A DNA stretch of 64,000 bases. Source: Mycobacterium avium subsp. avium. Its GTDB lineage: Bacteria; Actinomycetota; Actinomycetes; Mycobacteriales; Mycobacteriaceae. Each line of letters opens with the position of its first letter. Position 1 is the stretch's first letter. The translations under genes were made by a program, and so were the position numbers. The notes under the pieces were generated by a model. That model made no database searches, was not told the DNA's origin, and was given only the letters and a program-made list of their open reading frames with translations. Of this stretch, positions 22,089-29,797 are shown piece by piece. The stretch lies in NCBI RefSeq assembly GCF_009741445.1, contig NZ_CP046507.1:2480001-2544000 (forward strand), in the 5' to 3' direction.

Positions 22089-23263
22089 GGCTGATCGAAT
22101 TCGTGGGGCGAGGGCGGCGGGATGGTCCGCACCGGTGGCGTGGACGGCGGCGGCGACGGCGGCTGCGACCACAGCGGCACCGGCGCGTTCTCCGGCGGCA
22201 CCGGCGGAGTCCCCGTCGGCGGATCCACCACCTCCGAGGGCAGCTTCTGATCGGGGTCCAGGAAACGGTCGTACATGTCCGCGTCCAACACCGGTCCGCC
22301 GAACTGGCCGGGCACCAGGTTGGCGACGTAGGCCTTGAAAAACGGCCCCGAGCCCAGGCATTCGCCGAACGACATCGCATACCGTTTGAACTTGGGCAGC
22401 GTTTTCTGCAGCTCCTCCTTGCGGTTGTCCAGGATCTCGAGCACACCGTTGAGCTTGTCCAGCGCGGGTTTGAGCTGGGTTCGGTTGTCGTTGACCAGCC
22501 CGCTGATCTGATGCGACACCGCGGTGAGGTGGTTCATCAACGCGTCCAGCGAATCCCGTTCGTCCAGCAGCGCGGCCAGCAGCGCGTTGGAGTTGGCCAC
22601 CAGCCCGGCGATCTGCAGGCTGCGCCGGCCCAGCACCGCCGAGACGTGATTGGCGTTGCCCAGCAGGTTGCGCAGCTGCGCGTCGCGGCTGTTGAGGGTG
22701 TCGGAGAACCGGGCGACGCCCTGCAGCGCGGGCTTGAGGTTCTCCGGTGTGGCTTTGAGGGTGTCGGCCAGCGTGGTCAGGGCCGCGGAGAGTTGGGTGG
22801 TGTCCAGGCCGCTGATGGTGGTGGTCAGATCGCCCAGGGCGTCGGGCAGATCGTAGGGCGAGGTGGTGCGTTCCAGCGGAATGACGCCCGAGAGCCGCCC
22901 GTCCCCGCGCGGGGTCAGCTCCAACATCTTGGCGCCCAGGATCGTTTCGGTTTTGATCGCCGCCTCGGTGCGATCGCCCAGGACGACGCCCTTGCGGACG
23001 GTGAATCCGATCCGCACCTTGGTGCCCTCCAGGCGCAGGTCCGAGACCCGGCCCACGCCCATGCCGGAAACCCGCACCGCGTTGCCGGGTTTGATGCCGC
23101 CGGCCTCGGAGAAGTAGGCCGCGTAGTCGTCGGTGTTCTTGATGAACGGCAGCTTGTTGTACTGGAAGGCGACGACGGTGACGCAGGCCAGGATGACGGT
23201 TCCCAGCACGCCCAGCATCAAGGGCCGTTGCGGGGCGGGTGATTTGGGTAGCTTCCACGTCAT
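22085..23263 (-). CDS. Mce family protein C
   Basis: A 392-residue Mce subunit with anchor (LMLGVLGTVILACVTVVAFQ), MCE domain (about 42-120, AYFSEAGGIKPGNAVRVSGM and GVGRVSDLRLEGTKVRIGF) and a helical domain containing NANHVSAVLGRRSLQIAGLV. It ends in a proline-rich tail (PPVPPENAPVPLWSQPPSPP). It overlaps mceB and mceD by ATGA junctions. A conserved cysteine occurs late in the helical domain (SFGECLGSGPFFKAYV), as in other MceC proteins. Confidence 0.88.
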   Translation of the reverse strand: MTWKLPKSPAPQRPLMLGVLGTVILACVTVVAFQYNKLPFIKNTDDYAAYFSEAGGIKPGNAVRVSGMGVGRVSDLRLEGTKVRIGFTVRKGVVLGDRTEAAIKTETILGAKMLELTPRGDGRLSGVIPLERTTSPYDLPDALGDLTTTISGLDTTQLSAALTTLADTLKATPENLKPALQGVARFSDTLNSRDAQLRNLLGNANHVSAVLGRRSLQIAGLVANSNALLAALLDERDSLDALMNHLTAVSHQISGLVNDNRTQLKPALDKLNGVLEILDNRKEELQKTLPKFKRYAMSFGECLGSGPFFKAYVANLVPGQFGGPVLDADMYDRFLDPDQKLPSEVVDPPTGTPPVPPENAPVPLWSQPPSPPPSTPPVRTIPPPSPHEFDQP

Positions 23264-24288
23264 TTCGGTGTGCACCGCCCGCTGGGCTGACCCAGCAATT
23301 TGACGAAGATCGGGTTGCCGCCTTTGCCGTTGAGCTTCAGCAGCACTTCGCAGAAGTAGAAGCCGAAGTAGTCGCCGTTGAGGCCCTGGCGGGCCAGCAC
23401 CTGGTAGATGTCGGGCAGCTCCTTGAGCAGGTTGTCGACGTAGTCGCGGTCGGAGAGCACCTGCCCGGACATCCGATCCGTGTGCTGCACAACGTCTTTG
23501 AGGGGCTGGCGGGACTGGGAGAGCAGGTCGGTGATGGAGCCGGCGGCCGCGTTGATGTAGGCGAGCCCGGTGGAGATGTCGTCGCGGCGCTGGGCCAGCC
23601 CATCGACCAACTGCGCCAGTTTGTCCAGGCCGTCGGAGAATTCGTGGTCGCGGGTGGCGAAGGTGCGCAACACGGTGTTCAGGTTGGTGATGAGCTCGCC
23701 GATGAGCTGGCTGCGCCCGGCCAGGGTCGAGGTCAGCATCGAGGTCTGCGACAGCACCGAGGCCAGGGTGCCGCCCTGTCCCTGGAAGATGCGCAGCAAT
23801 TGGCCGGACAGGGCGTTGACCTGATCGGGGTCCAGCGCCCGGAACAGCGGACGGAACCCGCCGATCAGGGCGTCCAGGTCGAGCGCCGGCGAGGTGCGCG
23901 CCAGCGGAATCGTCGCGCCCGGCGGCAGCCGGCGCGGCGAGCCCGGGCCCTCCTCCAGCGCCAGATAGCGGTCGCCGATCAGGTTTTCGTAACGCACCAC
24001 CGCCTTGGTGCCCTCGCTGAGCCGCACGCCCTTGTCGACCGCGAAGCCGACGGTGACGGTGCCGTCCCGGTGCAGGCTGAGATCGCCGACCTTGCCGACC
24101 TCCACCCCGGCGATGCGCACGAAGTTGCCGGACTTCAGGCCGGAGATGTTGGTGAACACCGCTTGGTAGCCGGTGCGGTCCTCGAAGCGCAGCTGACCGA
24201 ACACCGCGATGAGGGTGAAGGTGAACAACAGGCAGACCGCGGTGAAGATCGCCACCCGCCAGGCGATGCTCGACAATTTCCTTCTCAT
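23260..24288 (-). CDS. Mce family protein B
   Basis: A 342-residue Mce subunit without a proline tail. N-terminal anchor (VAIFTAVCLLFTFTLIAVFG), MCE domain (about 38-115, AVFTNISGLKSGNFVRIAGV and EVGKVGDLSLHRDGTVTVGF), helical domain, and a conserved C-terminus with GLNGDYFGFYFCEVLLKLNG that is typical of MceB. ATG 24288 was preferred to an in-frame upstream ATG because it overlaps the mceA stop and directly precedes the membrane anchor. Confidence 0.88.
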   Translation of the reverse strand: MRRKLSSIAWRVAIFTAVCLLFTFTLIAVFGQLRFEDRTGYQAVFTNISGLKSGNFVRIAGVEVGKVGDLSLHRDGTVTVGFAVDKGVRLSEGTKAVVRYENLIGDRYLALEEGPGSPRRLPPGATIPLARTSPALDLDALIGGFRPLFRALDPDQVNALSGQLLRIFQGQGGTLASVLSQTSMLTSTLAGRSQLIGELITNLNTVLRTFATRDHEFSDGLDKLAQLVDGLAQRRDDISTGLAYINAAAGSITDLLSQSRQPLKDVVQHTDRMSGQVLSDRDYVDNLLKELPDIYQVLARQGLNGDYFGFYFCEVLLKLNGKGGNPIFVKLLGQPSGRCTPK

Positions 24289-25553
24289 GGCGGCGGCTGC
24301 CCTCCCCGCCAGAAGTAGCGCGGCGCTTCGGGCGGGTTCTTGGTGGTCGGGAACCAGTTGGCCCACCACGGGTTACCCGCGGCCACGTTGGTGCGGATCT
24401 CGTTCGGCGCGGCTCCCCAACCGGTGTCGGTGACCAGGGCCCGCACCGGGAAGTTGGCGCTGGGGTCGGGCAGCGAACCACAGCTGGGCCTGCCGCCGGG
24501 GCCGCCGGTCGCGTTGACCTTGGGCAGGTGTTTGGGATAGCGGTACGGGTCATCGCCGAACAGCAGAGCGGCGTCCAGGATCACCGAATATCCGTTGCCG
24601 CCCAGGGCATCTCGGCCGCCGTGGTCGACGTACCACTGGGCGCCCTGGAACAGGCAGGTGTAGGTCGGGGAGTATTTCTGCATCAGCGCGATGGTGGGAT
24701 CGAGCAGGTTCATCGCTCGCACGATGTTGGATTCGTTGGCTCCGATGACGTTGATGCCGGTCTGGCTGAAGCCGACGGCCGACAGCAGCAGCGAGTCGAG
24801 CGAGCGCTGGTTGTCGGTGATGGTGTTGCTGGTGGTGCTCGCCGAGTCGAGAATCGACAGGATGTGTTGCGCCGCGTCGGAGTAGACGGCGGTGGTCGCC
24901 CCGAACAGCCGCCAGTCCTCACCGATGGTGTCCATGCGTGAATTGACGGTGCGCAGAAGGCTATTGGCGTCGGTGATGGCTTCGCCGATCCGCTCGCCCT
25001 TGCCGCGCACCGACTGGGCGAACGCGGACAGGATGGCGTTGAGCTTGGCCGGGTCGAGCGCCTGGACGACCGCCTGCAGGTTCTCGAAGACGGTGTTCAC
25101 CTCGACGGTGACGTTGCGTGAACGCAGCACCGCGCCCGGCTTGAGCGGGCTGGCGCTGGGCCGCTCGGGAACGATCAGGTCGACGAATTTGGAGCCGAAG
25201 GCGGTGGTCGATTTGATCTCGGCTTCCAGGTTGCTCGGCAGATATCGGAACGGGCCCGGCTGGATCTTGAGCTGCAGCCGGGCGGTCTTCACGTCGGTGC
25301 CGATGGAGGCGACCTGCCCGATCTGCACACCGCGCAACTTGACCTTGGCGCCGTCCTCCATCACCAGTCCCGCCCGGTCGGACACCAGCGTGAGCGGGAC
25401 GAAGGTCTGGAACTTCCCGGAGAAGGAGGCCGCGGTCAACGCGACCAGTCCGCCGATGACGATGAACAGGGTGGGCGCCCACCAGATGGGGTCGATCCCG
25501 TTGCGCTGGTTTCCGCCGCGCCGGATGAGGCCGCTGCTGCTCTGTTTGCTCAT
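24285..25553 (-). CDS. Mce family protein A
   Basis: The first MCE-domain subunit of the operon, 422 residues. Anchor (IDPIWWAPTLFIVIGGLVAL), MCE domain (about 50-130, VSDRAGLVMEDGAKVKLRGV and QIGQVASIGTDVKTARLQL), the helical region with TTSNTITDNQRSLDSLLLSA, and the C-terminal MceA signature YTCLFQGAQWYVDHGG. It starts 3 nt after the yrbEB stop and overlaps mceB. MceA proteins of other systems bind lipid and in Mce1A promote host-cell entry. I infer only lipid transport here. Confidence 0.88.
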   Translation of the reverse strand: MSKQSSSGLIRRGGNQRNGIDPIWWAPTLFIVIGGLVALTAASFSGKFQTFVPLTLVSDRAGLVMEDGAKVKLRGVQIGQVASIGTDVKTARLQLKIQPGPFRYLPSNLEAEIKSTTAFGSKFVDLIVPERPSASPLKPGAVLRSRNVTVEVNTVFENLQAVVQALDPAKLNAILSAFAQSVRGKGERIGEAITDANSLLRTVNSRMDTIGEDWRLFGATTAVYSDAAQHILSILDSASTTSNTITDNQRSLDSLLLSAVGFSQTGINVIGANESNIVRAMNLLDPTIALMQKYSPTYTCLFQGAQWYVDHGGRDALGGNGYSVILDAALLFGDDPYRYPKHLPKVNATGGPGGRPSCGSLPDPSANFPVRALVTDTGWGAAPNEIRTNVAAGNPWWANWFPTTKNPPEAPRYFWRGGQPPP

Positions 25554-25556
25554 CGG

Positions 25557-26405
25557 CTATCCCGACAGGTTGAAGTTGCCGGACTGCCCGTACACGGACA
25601 GCGAAATCATTAGGCACACAAAGGCGGTGACGATCATCGACGACCGCACCGACCGGCCGACCGCCTCCCCCACGCCCGCCGGGCCGCCGGTCGCGGTGAA
25701 CCCGTAATAGGTGTGCACCACCATCACACCCGTGGCCATCGCCAGCGCCGAGAAGAACGACCACAACAGGTCGTTCGGGCGCAGGAAGGTGGAGAAGTAG
25801 TGTTCGTAGACGCCTTTGGATTGGCCGTAGACGTAGATGGTGAGCAGCTTCGCCGCGATGAACGACATCAGGACGGCGACGGCGTAGAGCGGGATGACCA
25901 CCAGGATGCCGGCGATGATGCGGGTCGACGCCAGGTAGGTGACGGCGCGGATGCCCATGACTTCCAGCGCATCGATCTCCTCGTTGATGCGCATCGCCCC
26001 CAATTGCGCTGTCGCGCCGGCACCGATCGTGGCCGCCAGCGCCAGGCCCGCCGTGCAGGGCGCGATCATCCGCACGTTCAAAAACGCCGAGAGGAATCCG
26101 GTCAACGCCTCCACGCCGATGTTGGACAGCGTGTCGTAGCCCTGGACCGCGACCAGGGCTCCGGTGGTGAGGGTGAGGAAGCCGATGATGCCGACGGTGC
26201 CGCCGATCACCGCCAACGCGCCTGTGCCCATGCCCATCTCGGCGATCAGCCGCAACAGCTCGCCGGGATAGCGCCGTATCGCGTCGGCGATGGCGGCCAG
26301 GGATTGGCCGTAGAACACGGTCTGCTCCCCCAGCTTGCGGGTCGACTCGACGAGCCTGGGCCCCAGCGCAGCGAACCGCGACGGCTCGCGGGCGATCTCG
26401 GTCAT
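25557..26405 (-). CDS. YrbE-family permease B of the mce transporter
   Basis: A 282-residue MlaE/YrbE permease with about five to six membrane helices and the EQ-loop-like cytoplasmic segment GAMRINEEIDALEVMGIRAV (about 145-165), which contacts the ATPase MceG, encoded elsewhere in mycobacteria. It overlaps yrbEA by ATGA. No ATPase gene is present in the window, as expected, because one MceG serves all mce operons. Confidence 0.9.
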   Translation of the reverse strand: MTEIAREPSRFAALGPRLVESTRKLGEQTVFYGQSLAAIADAIRRYPGELLRLIAEMGMGTGALAVIGGTVGIIGFLTLTTGALVAVQGYDTLSNIGVEALTGFLSAFLNVRMIAPCTAGLALAATIGAGATAQLGAMRINEEIDALEVMGIRAVTYLASTRIIAGILVVIPLYAVAVLMSFIAAKLLTIYVYGQSKGVYEHYFSTFLRPNDLLWSFFSALAMATGVMVVHTYYGFTATGGPAGVGEAVGRSVRSSMIVTAFVCLMISLSVYGQSGNFNLSG

Positions 26406-27169
26406 TTGGCCGTCACCTTCACCCCGAGCGCGGTGGTCAAAATGTTGATGAAGAACAGCGCCATGAAGGAGAACACCACCGTCTCGTTCACCGCGTTGCC
26501 GACGCCGGTGGGACCGCCGCCCACCGAGAGACCCTTGTAGCAGGCGATCAGTCCCGCGGACAGACCGAACAGGGTCGCCTTGATCAGCGAGATCACCACC
26601 TGCGGCAGCCCGGTGACCAACGTCATTCCCGCGACGAAGGCGCCGGGCGTGACGTGCTGGACGAAGACCACGAAGATGTAGCTGCCCGTCAATCCGGTGA
26701 CGGCGACCACCGCGTAGAGCATGACCGCCACGAAGGTGGCCGCGATGATGCGCGGAACCACAAGCGCCTGAACGGGATTGACGCCGATCACCTTCATCGC
26801 GTCGATTTCTTCGCGGATGGTGCGCGCGCCCAGGTCGGCGCACATGGCGGTCGATCCGGCGCCCGAAACGACCATCGCCGTGACGACCGGCCCCACTTGG
26901 GTGACCGACGCCAGCCCGGCCCCCGCGCCGGACAGGTCGCCGGCGCCGATCTCCACCAGCAGAATGTTGAGCACGAAAACAATCAGCACGGTGTACGGAA
27001 TCGACAACATGATGGTCGGAAAAATGGAAACCCGTGCCACGAACCAGATCTGTTCGAGAATTTCCCGCCACGCCCACGGCCCGCGAACCGCCGCGGCCAG
27101 CGCCTCGGCGCTGAGCAAGAAGAATTGGCCGAGCGCCGTCATGGGCTTGGCGATGGCGGTCGCGTTCAC
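26402..27169 (-). CDS. YrbE-family permease A of the mce transporter, first gene of the operon
   Basis: A 255-residue MlaE/YrbE permease, paired with YrbEB to form the inner-membrane channel. The cytoplasmic coupling segment ARTIREEIDAMKVIGVNPVQ is intact. GTG 27169 is taken as the start (VNATAIAKPMTALGQ); the ATG at 27142 is an alternative, and neither has a strong ribosome site. The operon runs without gaps from here to the CAP-domain gene at 16462, about 10.7 kb with mostly 1-4 bp overlaps. Confidence 0.88.
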   Translation of the reverse strand: MNATAIAKPMTALGQFFLLSAEALAAAVRGPWAWREILEQIWFVARVSIFPTIMLSIPYTVLIVFVLNILLVEIGAGDLSGAGAGLASVTQVGPVVTAMVVSGAGSTAMCADLGARTIREEIDAMKVIGVNPVQALVVPRIIAATFVAVMLYAVVAVTGLTGSYIFVVFVQHVTPGAFVAGMTLVTGLPQVVISLIKATLFGLSAGLIACYKGLSVGGGPTGVGNAVNETVVFSFMALFFINILTTALGVKVTAK

Positions 27170-27564
27170 GGTGCTCGCCCGCTCATTCGCTGACTCAACC
27201 CGACCCCCATATTTCGTAACACGGTTTATCCGTTCGTAATCACCTGGCTCCCAAGCAAACAGCGCTGTTTACATGCGGCACTCACGTGTGCTTCGCGCAT
27301 AGTTCAGCGAATCTACGGCCACGACCTCGTCCGCCGTCAGGGTTGCAATCAACCAGAAGAAATGTGGACGGGGACCGGACGGATGGTTTCACCCGCCGTC
27401 CGGAATAGTGCTGCACGCAACGCTTCTACGACGAGCGTCAGGATTCGCCGCACCGCTGTCGTGGGCAAGGTTTTGCGTCGGCGTGACCACAACTTCGGCC
27501 GTCCAGGAACAGGTGGGCATCAAGTCGAGGAATAAGAAGTGCCGGTTGTGGATACACTCTGCCG
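27170..27564. promoter_or_regulatory. Control region between the mce operon and stf0
   Basis: A 395-bp non-coding gap between divergent genes. It has a perfect 14-bp palindrome AAACAGCGCTGTTT at 27257-27270; a direct repeat TTCGTAA at 27213-27219 and 27233-27239, 20 bp apart and on one DNA face; an inverted repeat GGTTG-CAAT-CAACC at 27341-27354; and a long GC hairpin with CCGGACGG (27375-27382) and CCGTCCGG (27396-27403). The palindrome is placed where a TetR or GntR repressor of the mce operon would bind. I see no regulator gene adjacent, so a distant one would be needed. Confidence 0.5.
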
Positions 27565-28368
27565 GTGACAAACAGCCCGTCGTCATACCTGGTGTTGGCG
27601 TCGCAGCGCAGCGGCAGCACGCTGCTGGTCGAATCGCTGCGGGCCACCGGCGTGGCCGGCGAGCCTCAGGAGTTCTTCCAGTACCTGCCGTCCACCAGCC
27701 AGGCCCCGCAGCCGCGGGAATGGTTCGCCGGGGTCGACGACGAGTCGATCCTGAGCCTGCTCGATCCGCTGGACGCGGGCACGCCGGACCTGGCTCCGCC
27801 CGAGATCTGGCGCAGCTACATCCGCACGGTCGGCCGGACCCCGAACGGGGTGTGGGGCGGCAAGCTGATGTGGAACCAGACCCCGCTGCTGTTGGACCGT
27901 GCGAAGAACCTGCCGGATCGCAGCGGCGACGGGCTGCGGGCGGCCATCCGCGATGTGATCGGCGAGGAGCCGCTGCTGATTCACGTCTACCGGCCGGATG
28001 TGGTCTCGCAGGCGGTGTCGTTCTGGCGGGCGGTGCAGACGCGGGTCTGGCGGGGCCGGCCCGACCCGGCGCGCGACGCGCGCGCCACCTATCACGCCGG
28101 GGCGATCGCCCACGTCGTGACGATGCTGCGCGCCCAGGAAGAGGGCTGGCGCAATTGGTTCGCCGAAGAGGACCTCAAACCCATGGAGATCCCGTATCCG
28201 GTGTTGTGGCGCAACCTGACTCAGGTGGTCGCCGCCATCCTCGAGCAGTTGGGGCTCGACCCGCAACTGGCGCCCGAACCGGTGCTGGAGCGCCAGGCGG
28301 ACCACCGCTCCGACGAGTGGGTGGACCGCTACCGCGCCGACGCGGAGAAATACGGTCTGCCGACCTGA
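27565..28368 (+). CDS. stf0: Stf0-family sulfotransferase (trehalose 2-sulfotransferase type)
   Basis: A 267-residue PAPS-dependent sulfotransferase. The 5'-phosphosulfate-binding loop is SQRSGSTLL (residues 13-21), and the Stf0 features GEPQEFFQY and GGKLMWNQ follow. The family member in M. smegmatis makes trehalose-2-sulfate, the first step to sulfolipids. The length equals the family norm. The start is GTG 27565 ([18 protein letters not shown]). It begins the stretch of sulfur-related genes ending at 39980 and consumes activated sulfate. Trehalose as acceptor is a family-based assumption. Confidence 0.88.
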   Translation: MTNSPSSYLVLASQRSGSTLLVESLRATGVAGEPQEFFQYLPSTSQAPQPREWFAGVDDESILSLLDPLDAGTPDLAPPEIWRSYIRTVGRTPNGVWGGKLMWNQTPLLLDRAKNLPDRSGDGLRAAIRDVIGEEPLLIHVYRPDVVSQAVSFWRAVQTRVWRGRPDPARDARATYHAGAIAHVVTMLRAQEEGWRNWFAEEDLKPMEIPYPVLWRNLTQVVAAILEQLGLDPQLAPEPVLERQADHRSDEWVDRYRADAEKYGLPT

Positions 28369-28485
28369 AATACGGCGGAGCTAAATTCAGGCCGAGCCAA
28401 TCGCTTGGATGCGGCGGGCGCGACCGCCACGATTCCGTCAGCAGGCGTCCCGCGTGGGCCGCCACCGGTTGCTCGAGGAGCGGAC

Positions 28486-28644
28486 ATGGTGAGTGACAAT
28501 CGCGGCGATCACGAGGCGCCCGATCGTGGGCAGGACTGGGCGGCGCGGCTGGCGTCGGTTTCGGTGGATTGGTGGGCCACCGCGGTGGCGGGCGTGATCG
28601 TCGCGCTGGCGGTGGCCGACGTGCTCCCGAAGATTCCGTGGTGA
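28486..28644 (+). CDS. Small single-helix membrane protein paired with the YeiH-like exporter
   Basis: A 52-residue ORF with a hydrophilic N-terminal half ([17 protein letters not shown]) and a single hydrophobic helix ([20 protein letters not shown]) near the C-terminus, ending LPKIPW. GAGGAG at 28475-28480 precedes both ATG 28486 and GTG 28489. Its stop overlaps the exporter start (GTGA), so the two are co-translated, pointing to a small accessory subunit. I know of no named family. Easily missed by gene callers. Confidence 0.65.
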   Translation: MVSDNRGDHEAPDRGQDWAARLASVSVDWWATAVAGVIVALAVADVLPKIPW

Positions 28645-29774
28645 CCGGCGTGAGCACCGTTCGCGTCGCACCCGACGAAACAGACGAAACAGCGGACGCC
28701 ACCTTCACCAGCACCCGCCCGCTCGACTACCTGCCGGGCATCCTGCTGCTGATCGGCGTGGGGGTGTTGGGCAAGTACGCCCAGATCTGGTGGAACGCGC
28801 TGGCCAAACACGAGCACTGGACGGTGCCCGACATCGAATATGTGTTGTGGGCCATCGTGATCGGGCTGGTGATCACCAACACCGTCGGGCTGCACCCGAT
28901 CTTTCGGCCCGGCGTGCTGACCTACGAATTCTGGCTGAAGGCCGGGATCGTGGCGCTCGGTTCGCGATTCGTGTTGGGCGACATCGCAAAGCTGGGCGGG
29001 ATCAGCCTGGTGCAGATCCTGGTGGACATGACCATCGCCGGGACGATCATCATCGCCGTGGCCCGCTGGTTCGGGTTGTCGGGCAAGCTCGGTTCGCTGT
29101 TGGCGATCGGCACGTCCATCTGCGGGGTGTCGGCCATCGTGGCGGCCAAGGGCGCGATCCGCGCGCGTAACTCCGACGTCAGCTACGCGATCGCCGCGAT
29201 TCTGGCGTTGGGCGCGGTGTCGCTGTTCGTGTTGCCGCCGCTAGGGCATGCGATCGGGCTGACCGATCACGAATTCGGTTTGTGGGCAGGGCTTTCGGTG
29301 GACAACACCGCCGAGACCACCGCCACCGGATACCTGTACTCCGAGCACGCCGGCAAGATCGCGGTGCTGGTCAAGTCGACCCGCAACGCGCTGATCGGTT
29401 TCGTGGTGCTGGGTTTCGCGCTGTTCTGGGCGGGCCGCGGGCAGGCCGACGAGATCGCCCCGGGGGTTCGGGCCAAGGCCGCCTTCATCTGGGCCAAATT
29501 CCCGAAGTTCGTGCTGGGCTTCCTGGTGGTCTCGGCGATCGCCACCGCGGGCTGGCTGACCAAGGGCCAGACCGCCAACCTCGCCAACGTGTCGAAATGG
29601 GCGTTCCTGCTGACCTTTGCCGGGGTGGGGCTCAACACCGACATCCGCCAGATCGCCCGCACCGGGTGGCGCCCGCTGGTGGTCGCGGTCATCGGGTTGA
29701 CCGTGGTCGCCACCGTCTCGCTGGGCATCGTGCTGCTGACCTCGCGCGTATTCGGTTGGGGCGTAACCACTTAG
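28641..29774 (+). CDS. YeiH/UPF0324-family membrane protein, putative sulfate exporter
   Basis: A 377-residue protein with about ten hydrophobic segments of the Cons_hypoth698 family, annotated as putative sulfate exporters. Recognisable blocks are [40 protein letters not shown] and [20 protein letters not shown]. The last two are the repeated half-motifs of the family. The start GTG 28641 overlaps the small membrane protein gene. With stf0 upstream and the encapsulin/cysteine genes downstream, handling of inorganic sulfur species (sulfate, sulfite or similar) is plausible. Substrate unproven. Confidence 0.82.
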   Translation: MTGVSTVRVAPDETDETADATFTSTRPLDYLPGILLLIGVGVLGKYAQIWWNALAKHEHWTVPDIEYVLWAIVIGLVITNTVGLHPIFRPGVLTYEFWLKAGIVALGSRFVLGDIAKLGGISLVQILVDMTIAGTIIIAVARWFGLSGKLGSLLAIGTSICGVSAIVAAKGAIRARNSDVSYAIAAILALGAVSLFVLPPLGHAIGLTDHEFGLWAGLSVDNTAETTATGYLYSEHAGKIAVLVKSTRNALIGFVVLGFALFWAGRGQADEIAPGVRAKAAFIWAKFPKFVLGFLVVSAIATAGWLTKGQTANLANVSKWAFLLTFAGVGLNTDIRQIARTGWRPLVVAVIGLTVVATVSLGIVLLTSRVFGWGVTT

Positions 29775-29797
29775 GGTTTAACCGCCCGGCCGGCGGT

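Noticed and set aside
27365..27410. Intrinsic terminator in the mce/stf0 gap
   Set aside because: The hairpin is strong but lies between divergent genes, with no upstream transcript to end; kept only as part of the control region.
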